Shown here in pieces: positions 15,734 to 24,218 of a DNA stretch of 34,147 bases. Numbering within the stretch: position 1 is the first letter of the stretch; every line of letters begins with the position of its first letter. Source of the DNA: Sphaerochaetaceae bacterium (GTDB lineage Bacteria > Spirochaetota > Spirochaetia > Sphaerochaetales > Sphaerochaetaceae); the NCBI GenBank assembly GCA_028702575.1, contig JAQVOO010000005.1, forward strand, positions 1-34,147, read 5' to 3'. The notes under the pieces are model-generated. The model had not been told where the DNA came from. It saw only the letters and a program-made list of their open reading frames with translations, and searched no databases. The position numbers and the translations under genes are program-made.

Positions 15734-17020
15734 ATGAAAAAAACAGATACATATCATTTTGAAACACTGCAGCTCCACGCTGGTCAAGAAACTCCCGATT
15801 CAGCCACAGGAGCACGAGCAGTTCCTATTTATGCGACAACTTCCTTCGTTTTTGATGACTGCCGGCAAGCTTCTGCGCGATTTGACCTAACAGCACCTGG
15901 TAATATTTATACGCGAATTGGTAATCCAACTACCGAAGTGTTTGAACAACGTGTTGCGGCCTTAGAGGGGGGTGTTGGTGCTGTGGCGACGGCTTCGGGT
16001 CAAGCTGCTATTACCTTGGCGATGCAAAATTTAGCCCAAGTGGGGGACCATATTGTCGCATCCCGAACTATCTATGGGGGGACGTACAATTTATTTGGGC
16101 GCACTTTTGCCCACATAGGAATTACGACCACCTTTATTGATGTCGCTGACATTGATGCTATCAAGGCGGCTATCCAACCGAATACTAAAGCAATCTTTAT
16201 TGAAAGTATTGGCAATCCCAATGCTAACGTGGCCGATATTGAAAATATCGCTGCTATTGCCCACGCTCATGCTATCCCGTTAGTTGTTGATAATACCTTT
16301 GCTACCCCCTATCTATTACGCCCTTTTGAATATGGAGCAGATATTGTCGTCCACTCAGCAACTAAGTTTATTGGTGGGCATGGTACTTGTATTGGGGGGA
16401 TTGTAGTGGATGGTGGTACCTTTGATTGGGAGGCTTCGGGAAAGTTCCCTTGGTTTGTGGAAGGTGACCCTTCCTACCATGGTATTAGTTATACAGAAAC
16501 GATGGGTTCACACGCTTTTATCGTGCGTGCTCGGGTAATTCTTTTACGTGATTATGGTGCTACTTTGAGTCCATTTAACGCTTTTTTGTTTTTACAGGGA
16601 CTGGAAACTCTCTCTTTGCGTGTTGAACGGCATATAGAAAATACTCTGGCAGTAGTCAAATTTTTAGCAGCACATCCCCGTATTGAACGAGTCAACCATC
16701 CTTCTTTGGAGAGTGCGCCTTCCCATGCACTCTATAAAAAGTATTTTCCCTTAGGCGGAGCCTCTATTTTTACATTTGTAATTACAGGGGGCGCTGCAAG
16801 TGCAATTCGTTTTATAGATCGTTTAAAGCTCTTTTCTTTACTCGCTAACGTGGCCGATGTAAAGTCTTTGGTCATTCATCCAGCTAGTACCACCCATAGC
16901 CAGCTTACTGCTGCCGATTTAACCAGCGCCGAAATAGAACCAGGAACAATTCGGTTGTCGATTGGAACAGAGCATCAAAGCGATTTGTTGGCTGATTTAG
17001 CGCAAGCTTTACTAGAGTAA
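15734..17020 (+). CDS. metY: O-acetylhomoserine sulfhydrylase (aminocarboxypropyltransferase)
   Basis: 428 residues, the length of the MetY group of Cys/Met-metabolism PLP enzymes. It converts O-acetylhomoserine plus sulfide to homocysteine, bypassing cystathionine. Visible features are LHAGQ near the N-terminus, YTRIGNPT (59-66), SGQAAI and the PLP lysine Lys211 in HSATKFIGGHG. The long SYTETMGSHAF insertion region distinguishes MetY from the shorter MetB/MetC proteins. AAAGGA lies eight bases before the ATG. metA follows after ten bases and encodes the enzyme supplying its substrate, so the pair forms a direct-sulfhydrylation operon. Confidence 0.93.
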   Translation: MKKTDTYHFETLQLHAGQETPDSATGARAVPIYATTSFVFDDCRQASARFDLTAPGNIYTRIGNPTTEVFEQRVAALEGGVGAVATASGQAAITLAMQNLAQVGDHIVASRTIYGGTYNLFGRTFAHIGITTTFIDVADIDAIKAAIQPNTKAIFIESIGNPNANVADIENIAAIAHAHAIPLVVDNTFATPYLLRPFEYGADIVVHSATKFIGGHGTCIGGIVVDGGTFDWEASGKFPWFVEGDPSYHGISYTETMGSHAFIVRARVILLRDYGATLSPFNAFLFLQGLETLSLRVERHIENTLAVVKFLAAHPRIERVNHPSLESAPSHALYKKYFPLGGASIFTFVITGGAASAIRFIDRLKLFSLLANVADVKSLVIHPASTTHSQLTAADLTSAEIEPGTIRLSIGTEHQSDLLADLAQALLE

Positions 17021-17030
17021 GGAAAACATT

Positions 17031-17990
17031 ATGCCAGTAAAAATATCAGAGGGACTACCAGCTCGTTCAATTTTAGAACGTGAAAATATTTTCGTCATGA
17101 CCGATAAAAGGGCTATGAGTCAGGATATTCGTCCCCTGAAGTTATTAATCCTGAATTTAATGCCCCTCAAAACGAGTACGGAGACTAGTTTGTTGCGACG
17201 TCTCTCTAATACCCCGTTGCAAATCGAAGTCGATTTCTTGCGTACAGCAACTTATACCGCTCGTCATGCCTCCAAAGCCTATTTAGAAGAATTTTATAAA
17301 ACTTTTGCAGAAATAAAGAAGCAAACTTATGATGGGATGATTATTACCGGAGCTCCAATTGAAACTATGGAATTTGAAGAGGTTGATTACTGGAAAGAGT
17401 TGTGTACTATCATGGAATGGGCAAAAAAGCATGTTTTTGCCACATTATTTCTTTGTTGGGGAGCCCAAGCCGCTCTCTATTATCACTATGGAGTACAAAA
17501 ACGACCCTTGGCAAAGAAGGTCTTCGGGGTTTTTCAACATAGAGTCTTAGTTCCTAATACGCCATTATTGCGCGGTTTTGATGATCTGTTTAATGCACCA
17601 CATTCTCGATATACTGAAGTAAGAAAAGAAGATATAGCTACCATTTCTACCTTACAAGTGCTCGCTTCAAGTGATGAGGCAGGACTCTATATTGTTGTTA
17701 GTAAAGACGGGCGTCAAGTTTTTGTTTTTGGTCATCCAGAATATGAAGCGAGGACTTTAGACGAAGAGTATAAACGAGATATAGCCAATGCCTTACCCAT
17801 AGCAAAGCCCAAAAATTATTATCCCGAAAATGATGTCAAAGCCGCGCCACTGGTTAGTTGGTATTCTCACGCACAATTATTATACTCGAATTGGCTTAAC
17901 TATTATGTATACCAAACAACACCTTTTGATTTGAGCCTTCTACCAGAAGCTCCTGGGAAGCATTTTGATCCAACAAAATTAAAAAAATAG
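17031..17990 (+). CDS. metA: homoserine O-acetyltransferase (MetA family)
   Basis: 319 residues of the MetA acyltransferase family, which activates homoserine at its hydroxyl. The catalytic residues fall at the same numbers as in E. coli MetA: Cys142 in LFLCWGAQAA, His235 in FGHPEYEA and Glu237. Position 111 is Glu (in GAPIETMEF) instead of the Gly of the E. coli succinyltransferase. In Bacillus cereus MetA this Glu is known to favour acetyl-CoA, so acetylation is inferred, which agrees with the neighbouring O-acetylhomoserine sulfhydrylase. It starts with GGAAAAC seven or so bases before the ATG. No clear terminator follows, only an AT-rich region leading into the serA promoter. Confidence 0.92.
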   Translation: MPVKISEGLPARSILERENIFVMTDKRAMSQDIRPLKLLILNLMPLKTSTETSLLRRLSNTPLQIEVDFLRTATYTARHASKAYLEEFYKTFAEIKKQTYDGMIITGAPIETMEFEEVDYWKELCTIMEWAKKHVFATLFLCWGAQAALYYHYGVQKRPLAKKVFGVFQHRVLVPNTPLLRGFDDLFNAPHSRYTEVRKEDIATISTLQVLASSDEAGLYIVVSKDGRQVFVFGHPEYEARTLDEEYKRDIANALPIAKPKNYYPENDVKAAPLVSWYSHAQLLYSNWLNYYVYQTTPFDLSLLPEAPGKHFDPTKLKK

Positions 17991-18065
17991 TAAGTTGTGA
18001 TAGGGTGGGTATATAGCAAGATATTCTAATTAAATTTATCATATCACCAATTTCATATTACATAT

Positions 18066-18095
18066 TTGACAAATTCCTAATTAATACAGTATTAT
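18066..18095 (+). promoter_or_regulatory. promoter of the serA-serC-lrp operon
   Basis: A perfect TTGACA (18066-18071), an 18-base spacer and TATTAT (18090-18095). The roughly 50 bases upstream are very AT-rich, like an UP element. GTGATA (17997-18002) and TATCAC (18042-18047) form a distant dyad upstream that could bind a regulator. Confidence 0.7.
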
Positions 18096-18127
18096 ATAGC
18101 CACGTTTTCAAGATAAGGAGATACTTA

Positions 18128-19012
18128 ATGCTGATATTGATTTCTGATGCATTCGATGCATCATTGCCAAAGTTGCTAGAGGCTTTTGGCGAGGTTACCG
18201 ACGACAAGGGCCGCTTGTCCGAAGCCGATGTTGTTCTGGTTCGCAGTAAAACAAAAGTTACAAAAGAATACATCGATTCGGCTAAAAACCTAAAATTGAT
18301 TATACGGGGGGGCGTCGGTGTTGATAATATCGATTGTGTCTATGCTAAGCAAAAAGGAATCCTCGTCAGAAACACCCCTAAGTCTTCTGCAATCGCTGTG
18401 GCAGAATTAACTTTTGCCCTCATGCTGTCTGCGCCAAATCATCTCATAAAAGTGCACAATGGGATGAAGAAAGGGGAGTGGTTAAAATCACTTAAACGAA
18501 CCGAATTATATGGTAAAACGCTTGCTCTCATTGGGATTGGTAACATAGCTACTGAGGTTGCAAAAAGAGCTTTAGCTTTTGGTATGCACGTAGTGGCCTA
18601 TGACAAATATGTCACGACCAGTCCTGTGGCAACGATGGTATCCACATTAGAAGAGATTGTGCAAGAAGCTGATTATATCTCCTTACACCTCCCTTTGACT
18701 GATGAAACTTTAGGGATATTCTGTGACGATTTGATTAACAAGTGCCAACGTAAACCTGTAATTATTAACACTGGTCGAGGACCTTGTGTCGATGCTGAAG
18801 CCATAGTTGCAGCCTTAAAGGATGGTCGAATTAGTTGGTATGCTACGGATGTTTATCCTAGTGATCCTCCAGCTCCTGATTATCCCTTGCTTGCTTGTGA
18901 GCGGGTTACTTTGACCCCTCATTTTGGAGCTAACAGCGTTGAAAATTTACTTAGGATTGGGCAAGAGACTTGTGATATTATAGACGAAGTACTTAAAGGA
19001 GGAGTTCTATGA
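18128..19012 (+). CDS. serA: D-3-phosphoglycerate dehydrogenase, short form
   Basis: 294 residues. Oxidises 3-phosphoglycerate to phosphohydroxypyruvate, the first step of serine synthesis; the assignment is supported by the adjacent serC. The fold is that of NAD-dependent D-2-hydroxyacid dehydrogenases: RGGVGVDNID (60-69), nucleotide-binding GIGNIA (136-141), Arg217 in INTGRGP and His265 in TPHFGA. The catalytic Glu of the DVFxxEP motif is replaced by Asp246 in DVYPSDPP. There is no C-terminal ACT domain, so feedback by serine through ACT is not expected. AAGGAG lies seven bases before the ATG. The stop overlaps the serC start (ATGA). Confidence 0.88.
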   Translation: MLILISDAFDASLPKLLEAFGEVTDDKGRLSEADVVLVRSKTKVTKEYIDSAKNLKLIIRGGVGVDNIDCVYAKQKGILVRNTPKSSAIAVAELTFALMLSAPNHLIKVHNGMKKGEWLKSLKRTELYGKTLALIGIGNIATEVAKRALAFGMHVVAYDKYVTTSPVATMVSTLEEIVQEADYISLHLPLTDETLGIFCDDLINKCQRKPVIINTGRGPCVDAEAIVAALKDGRISWYATDVYPSDPPAPDYPLLACERVTLTPHFGANSVENLLRIGQETCDIIDEVLKGGVL

Positions 19013-20094
19013 GCCGAAAAAAGAATTTTTTTGCTGGCCCATCGGTACTACCGATGGAGGTATTGCAAGAACTACAGGCCCAATTACTTGATTATAACGA
19101 CAATGGACTTTCGATGATAGAGGCGAGTCATCGCGGGCAACCATTTGAAGATATGTATAATGAATGTTTGTCGTTAGTAAAAGAGTTATTGAAAATCCCC
19201 GATAATTATGCTGTATTCTTTCTCGGTGGGGGAGCATCTCTCCAATTTTCTATGATTCCCATGAATTTCTTACGCCCAGGGAGTGTCGCCGATTATATTA
19301 AGAGTGGATCTTGGGCTAACAAGGCTGTCAGTGATGCTAAAAAAGTAGGTGATGTCAATATTTACTACGATGGAAGTGTGAATAATTATACTTCGCTACC
19401 CGACGTAGCAACAGTGAAACCTTCTTCTAATTCCTCATATATGTACCTGTGTTCAAATGAAACTATTGGCGGTATTGAGTGGCAAGAGTGGCCTGATACC
19501 AAAGATGTTCCTCTCATTGCCGATATCTCAAGTGATTTATTAAGCCGTCCCATTCCCGTCGAAAAATTTGCCATGTTGTATGGAGGTGTCCAGAAAAACT
19601 TAGGCCCCGCTGGTGCAACCCTCATTATTTTACGAGAGGATATGTTAGAAAAACAAAATAAAAATCTTACCGCCTATTTAGACTACGCCCAACATGTTAA
19701 AAGTGGAGGTTTATATAATACACCACCAGTCTTCTCCATTTGGGGTGTGAAGTTGGTCTTAGAGTGGATTAAGAAAAATGGTGGAGCCCACGGAATGGCT
19801 AAGCGGGCAACGCTGAAGTCAAATCTAATTTATGATGTAATTGATGGTAGTGGAGGATATTTCAAGAGTCCAGTTGATCCAGCTTATCGTTCGAAGATGA
19901 ATATTGTCTTCCGTCTTGAAACTGAAGAGTTGGAACAGAAATTCCTAGCCGAGACAAAGGCTGCCGGTATGGTAGGCTTAAAGGGGCATCGTAGTGTCGG
20001 CGGATTGCGCGCTTCGCTTTACAATGCATTGCCTATTGATGATGTGCAAGCTCTTGCTGATGTGATGAAAGAATTCCAGCGAGTGAACGGCTAA
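19009..20094 (+). CDS. serC: phosphoserine aminotransferase
   Basis: 361 residues, the normal length. Transfers an amino group from glutamate to phosphohydroxypyruvate to give phosphoserine, using PLP. It opens with the family-typical NFFAGPSVLP, carries the EASHRG segment (38-43) and GGGASLQF (73-80), and has the PLP lysine Lys196 in YGGVQKNLGPAG. The C-terminal GLKGHRSVGGLRASLYNA is the substrate-phosphate-binding region. It overlaps serA by four bases and the Lrp-like gene by one, so all three are coupled. No phosphoserine phosphatase gene lies in the window. Confidence 0.95.
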   Translation: MSRKKNFFAGPSVLPMEVLQELQAQLLDYNDNGLSMIEASHRGQPFEDMYNECLSLVKELLKIPDNYAVFFLGGGASLQFSMIPMNFLRPGSVADYIKSGSWANKAVSDAKKVGDVNIYYDGSVNNYTSLPDVATVKPSSNSSYMYLCSNETIGGIEWQEWPDTKDVPLIADISSDLLSRPIPVEKFAMLYGGVQKNLGPAGATLIILREDMLEKQNKNLTAYLDYAQHVKSGGLYNTPPVFSIWGVKLVLEWIKKNGGAHGMAKRATLKSNLIYDVIDGSGGYFKSPVDPAYRSKMNIVFRLETEELEQKFLAETKAAGMVGLKGHRSVGGLRASLYNALPIDDVQALADVMKEFQRVNG

Positions 20095-20546
20095 TGAAAA
20101 AAATAGACGAAACCAATAGAGCCATTATTCGCCACCTTGCAGATGGTCGCAAACCTTATAGTGCAATTGCGGAGGAGCTATCGATTACGGAAAATACTGT
20201 TCGTGCCCGCGTTAATAAACTTATGGAAGAGGGTGTATTGCAAATCACCGGTCTCGTTAATCCTGAGTTTTTTCCAGGTTTGCAAATCGTTCTTATGGGG
20301 GTGAAATTAAAGACTTTGGATCTTGGGCGTAAAGCCCAAGAGTTTTCCCGTCTTCGTGGTGTTGTCTCTGCTGTTGTTGTCACAGGACGGTATGATTTAA
20401 TATTACAAGTTATTTTGAGTGAAGATGAAGGACTAAGCTTATTAAGTTTTTTTAAAAAAGAATTAGCCAAAGTTCCCGAGATTTTAGAAGTCGAGACTTT
20501 TGTCGTCTATCAATCGTATAATTATAGCGTTCCGTTTATTCTTTAG
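20094..20546 (+). CDS. Lrp/AsnC family transcriptional regulator
   Basis: 150 residues with the AsnC/Lrp layout. The N-terminal helix-turn-helix reads YSAIAEELSITENTVRARVN (about 20-40) and is followed by a RAM/effector domain with the beta pattern VVVTGRYDLILQVIL. Family members bind amino acids and change oligomeric state. The start codon overlaps the serC stop (TAATG), so it is made together with the serine pathway enzymes and probably senses serine or a related amino acid and controls this operon; that is inferred from position only. The last residues (YQSYNYSVPFIL) are longer than the minimal Lrp core. Confidence 0.88.
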   Translation: MKKIDETNRAIIRHLADGRKPYSAIAEELSITENTVRARVNKLMEEGVLQITGLVNPEFFPGLQIVLMGVKLKTLDLGRKAQEFSRLRGVVSAVVVTGRYDLILQVILSEDEGLSLLSFFKKELAKVPEILEVETFVVYQSYNYSVPFIL

Positions 20547-20630
20547 GCTCCTTTTGATCAATTACGACAAGTAACTCTTTGTATTCTTTAAAAACTTCAT
20601 AGAAAAGTTCTCTAGTTATAGGCAATCAAT

Positions 20631-20664
20631 GCTTAGCTTATTGCTTTAGTTGAGCTTCTTTTTG
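20631..20664 (+). terminator. weak terminator candidate after the Lrp-like gene
   Basis: GCTTAG (20631-20636) can pair with TTGAGC (20650-20655) using two wobble pairs, followed by TTCTTTTTG. The 150-base gap before lysC otherwise holds no recognised RNA element; no lysine riboswitch was seen. Confidence 0.3.
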
Positions 20665-20699
20665 TAGAATGGTGTTCAACGTAAAAAAAAGAGGTGGGT

Positions 20700-22019
20700 A
20701 TGGAAAACAAGAAGGCAATCTGGGTAAGTAAGTTTGGTGGGACCTCCTTGGCTAACGCTCAACAGATTAAGAAGGTCAAAGAGATCATCTTTGCCGATGA
20801 ACGACGCAATATAGTGGTTGTCTCAGCTCCTGGAAAAGAGGATCCGACCGATACTAAAATTACCGACCTCCTTTTGCAGTGTCACGCTTTAGCTAGTCAA
20901 GGAAAATCTTTCGATGAGCCTTTTGCCAATATTAGTAAAAGATTTCTAACTATTGCGGAGGAGCTTCAGGTAGGACAGCAAATAAAAGAAGAATTAAAAA
21001 CAATCTACAAGCGACTTTTCCAAGAAGAAAGTGCTGATTATGCTGCTAGTCGTGGAGAATATCTCAATGCCCTAATCATTAGTGAATATTTTGGGGCTGA
21101 ATTTGTCGATGCTGAAGAGATTATCCGTCTCACTTCTGCCGGGCGAGTGGATGAACTATCTTATGATCTTACTGCCAAACGGTTAACCAAATGTACTGGG
21201 CGTATCGTAATTCCCGGGTTCTACGGAACCAATACAAACGGTACTATCCAAACTTTTTCTCGAGGAGGTTCCGATATTACTGGAGCCATCGTAGCGCGGG
21301 CAGTGCAAGCAGAACTCTATGAAAATTGGACCGATGTCTCTGGTATCTATCTAGCAGATCCGCGTATTGTCCCTGATGCTAAGCCAGTGGCTCAAATTAC
21401 CTACCGTGAGATTCGTGAACTATCTTGTATTGGAGCGAATGTATTGCACGAGGATGCAATAGGGCCTGTCCGAAGTGCTCAAATTCCGATCCACATCAAA
21501 AATACTAATGATAGTACGGCACCAGGGACCATTATTCGAGCAACTCGCGATAGTAACCTCCAACACATCGTGGGTGTTTCGGGGAAGAAAGGGTACCGCA
21601 AGCTCTCTATTGAAAAGTTCATGTTAGCTACTTATCCAGCACTTAAAGAGCAGTTACAGCAAATATTACATAAAAAGAAGATTCGTTTTGATCTTGTTGT
21701 TGATGCATTTGATGCCATGACAATCTACCTTAGTACTGAAATAGAGGAAGAACAGGCACAAGCTTTAGCTCAGGAGCTACAATTAGTGCTCGACCTTGAT
21801 AATTGCCAGATGTCTGAACCCTTAGTGCTCATCGGCCTCGTTGGCGAAGGTCTCGGTCGTGAGGAGCATTTAGCAGAACGCATTAATCAAGCACTGGGCA
21901 CTCAAAAACGCTATTTCAGCCTTCTAGCAGGAGTTTTTGATTTGAAAATGGTCATGACAGTCCCTGTAAAAGCCTATGAGTCAACTCTTCAAGCCATTGT
22001 AGAGGTAGTGAGAACGTAA
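20700..22019 (+). CDS. lysC: aspartate kinase
   Basis: 439 residues, a monofunctional aspartokinase. It phosphorylates aspartate at the head of the pathway to lysine, threonine and methionine, feeding homoserine to the metA-metY pair nearby. The N-terminal KFGGTSLANAQQI holds the ATP-binding KFGGT, and SRGGSDITGAIVARA and TDVSGIYLADPRIVPDA are catalytic-domain landmarks. Two ACT domains cover roughly residues 300-439, so feedback by an end-product amino acid is likely. The ATG at 20700 has GAGG five bases upstream and is preferred to a GTG six bases earlier that lies inside that site. About 65 bases separate it from the next gene, without a clear terminator. Confidence 0.95.
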   Translation: MENKKAIWVSKFGGTSLANAQQIKKVKEIIFADERRNIVVVSAPGKEDPTDTKITDLLLQCHALASQGKSFDEPFANISKRFLTIAEELQVGQQIKEELKTIYKRLFQEESADYAASRGEYLNALIISEYFGAEFVDAEEIIRLTSAGRVDELSYDLTAKRLTKCTGRIVIPGFYGTNTNGTIQTFSRGGSDITGAIVARAVQAELYENWTDVSGIYLADPRIVPDAKPVAQITYREIRELSCIGANVLHEDAIGPVRSAQIPIHIKNTNDSTAPGTIIRATRDSNLQHIVGVSGKKGYRKLSIEKFMLATYPALKEQLQQILHKKKIRFDLVVDAFDAMTIYLSTEIEEEQAQALAQELQLVLDLDNCQMSEPLVLIGLVGEGLGREEHLAERINQALGTQKRYFSLLAGVFDLKMVMTVPVKAYESTLQAIVEVVRT

Positions 22020-22086
22020 TAGCTTGTCCTCTTTCTCTGTACATCAAGTTGGTTATTGGCTATTATGAAGTATCGGAGGTAAGCAT

Positions 22087-23073
22087 ATGGAACGTTTGAC
22101 AACAACATATCTCGGCTTAGAATTAAAAAACCCAATTATTGTGGGGAGTTCCCCGCTCACTGCATCCCTTGATAACTTAAAAAAATGTGAAGACGCTGGT
22201 GCAGGTGCTGTTGTGGTAAAGTCAATTTTCGAAGAACAAATCGATCACGATGCGAAATTGATGATTAGTGAGAGTGAAGGATATGTTGTGCATGCGGATG
22301 GTCAAGACTTTCTTGAAGATGCGTCCCGCAACTATTACATTGATGCTTATTTATCGTTAGTTGAAAAGGCGACTGATGCCTTAGATATCCCTGTAATTGC
22401 TAGTGTTAACTGTCGTACACAAGGAACTTGGCTTGATTATGTTTCCCGCTTTGCTGAAGTGGGAGCTGATGCCTTAGAGTTAAACTATTTTGTACTTCCG
22501 TCTGATTTTAAACGGACTGCAGAAGAGATGGAGACTGAATTTATAGCATTGGTAGAAACTGCTCGTCGCCGTTTTCCTTTGCCGCTTTCAATTAAAATGG
22601 GTTCGCAATTTACTGCGCTAGCCAATATCGTTGGCCAATTAGATAAAATTGGTGTCGACGGGTTAGTCTTGTTTAATCGATTTTATCAACCTAATATCGA
22701 CATTGAGAAAATAGCTACAAAAGCTTCCATAGTGCTTAGTAGCCCCCATGAATATACCTTACCGTTACAATGGACGGCCCTACTTTCAGCCTATCTCAAT
22801 TGTGATATCTGTGCATCGACCGGTATTCACTCAGGAGAGACCCTCATTAAAATGTTATTATCGGGGGCCAAAGCAGTACAAGTTTGTTCAGCAATAATGA
22901 AAAATGGGCATCCAGTTATTACTGAGATGCTTAACACCCTTACTACGTGGATGGATCGTCACCACGCCCAAACCTTTGTCGACTTCAGAGGAAAGCTCGC
23001 TCACAAGCGGACGAAAGACCCTTCCCAATGGGAACGGGCTCAATACATGAAATCGCTCAATGTGGAGTTTTAA
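22087..23073 (+). CDS. dihydroorotate dehydrogenase-like flavoprotein
   Basis: 328 residues with the TIM-barrel pattern of class 1 dihydroorotate dehydrogenases: LELKNPIIVGSSPLT at the N-terminus, the conserved Lys45 in VVVKSIFEE and Asn108 in ASVNC. The class 1 catalytic motif ELNxSCPN is ELNYFVLPSD here (131-140), so the base Cys is replaced by Val. This matches a separate group of PyrD-like proteins in Bacteroidetes and spirochaetes whose substrate is not established. FMN binding is inferred. GGAGGT lies about six bases before the ATG. It shares a transcript with the acyltransferase (three-base gap), not with pyrimidine genes. Confidence 0.85.
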   Translation: MERLTTTYLGLELKNPIIVGSSPLTASLDNLKKCEDAGAGAVVVKSIFEEQIDHDAKLMISESEGYVVHADGQDFLEDASRNYYIDAYLSLVEKATDALDIPVIASVNCRTQGTWLDYVSRFAEVGADALELNYFVLPSDFKRTAEEMETEFIALVETARRRFPLPLSIKMGSQFTALANIVGQLDKIGVDGLVLFNRFYQPNIDIEKIATKASIVLSSPHEYTLPLQWTALLSAYLNCDICASTGIHSGETLIKMLLSGAKAVQVCSAIMKNGHPVITEMLNTLTTWMDRHHAQTFVDFRGKLAHKRTKDPSQWERAQYMKSLNVEF

Positions 23074-23076
23074 ACT

Positions 23077-24213
23077 ATGAACGAGGCTAAGTATAAAGAT
23101 ATTGCACCTTATAAAGGTCAAGATGTCATTGATGCAGTGAACCGAATTAAAGCGTACCCTAAGTTCTTACGTAACATGGCTGAGGTTCTGTATGCCGGGA
23201 ATATTGTCAAGACAAAATGGAAAAGTCTCCACATGAAGGAGACTATTCCACCGCTTCTTGATCAAGTAAAGTCATACGAAGATTTTCAGCGTCTGATAAC
23301 TGCAGGCGTATTTCTTCCCACAATTGAACGTAATTCAATGACTGAGTTCACTTTTAGTGGACAAGAGAATCTTGATGCCGACACCCCTTATCTTTTCATT
23401 AGTAATCATCGTGATATCCTTCTTGATTGTGCTCTGCTCGATTATGCTTTGTTGCAGAGTGGTTTTCCAACCTGTGAAATGGCCATCGGCGACAACCTTT
23501 TGGTTAATCAGTTCACCACTGATATGTTTAAGCTCAATGGTGGTGTGACCGTTAAACGTGATCTTCCGATGCGAGAGCAATATAAAGAGTCGTTACGGTT
23601 ATCTCAATACTTTGTAGAGCTTATTACGGATGCCAAGAAATCAATTTGGGTTGCCCAACGTAGTGGCCGTACCAAGGATGGCATCGATAAAACCAATCCA
23701 GCAATTATTAAGATGCTCTATCTCTCCTATAAATTCTCAGGAATCTCGTTTAAAGAGTTAATTAAGCAATGTAATATTGTGCCAGTTGCTATTTCGTACC
23801 AATACGATCCTAATGATATCAACAAAGGGCGGGAAGAAGTTTCTAAGAAGTTACATGGCACCTATACTAAAAAGAAGTATGAGGATCTCGTTAACATGCT
23901 GCGGGGATTAAGACGGTTTAAAGGTAATGTTCATCTACAGTTAGGCACACCTTTACGAGAAGATTATAATAATGCTGATGAGGTCGCCTATGAAATCGAT
24001 CGGCAAATCCATCTTGGTTATAAATTATGGGATACTAATTACTTGGCCTATGATTTATTACAAGGTCCTACACGTTTCACCGATAAATATGCATCGCTAA
24101 ACACTAAGAAGTTTCTTAATCGCTATAAAGATCTCTCAGATGAACTGCGCCACATTATCTTACGCTCTTATGCCAATCCAGTGGTGATGCAATTAGAGGC
24201 TTTAGGGATGTAA
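23077..24213 (+). CDS. PlsC-like glycerolipid acyltransferase
   Basis: 378 residues. The region FISNHRDILLDCALL (about 107-121) corresponds to acyltransferase block I (NHxxxxD), and AIGDNLLVNQF...GGVTVKR and SIWVAQRSGRTKDG resemble the later blocks of a 1-acyl-glycerol-3-phosphate acyltransferase group seen in Bacteroidetes and spirochaetes. The spacing is His111-x5-Asp117, one residue longer than canonical HX4D, although Asp113 directly follows the His-Arg pair. It probably acylates lysophosphatidate or a similar lipid at the inner membrane; no clear membrane helix is present. The start lies three bases after the previous stop, with GTGGAG inside the end of the upstream gene. Confidence 0.8.
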   Translation: MNEAKYKDIAPYKGQDVIDAVNRIKAYPKFLRNMAEVLYAGNIVKTKWKSLHMKETIPPLLDQVKSYEDFQRLITAGVFLPTIERNSMTEFTFSGQENLDADTPYLFISNHRDILLDCALLDYALLQSGFPTCEMAIGDNLLVNQFTTDMFKLNGGVTVKRDLPMREQYKESLRLSQYFVELITDAKKSIWVAQRSGRTKDGIDKTNPAIIKMLYLSYKFSGISFKELIKQCNIVPVAISYQYDPNDINKGREEVSKKLHGTYTKKKYEDLVNMLRGLRRFKGNVHLQLGTPLREDYNNADEVAYEIDRQIHLGYKLWDTNYLAYDLLQGPTRFTDKYASLNTKKFLNRYKDLSDELRHIILRSYANPVVMQLEALGM

Positions 24214-24218
24214 CGGAT

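Noticed and set aside
20547-20699. Lysine riboswitch before lysC
   Set aside because: The region is shorter than a lysine riboswitch and lacks its conserved core.
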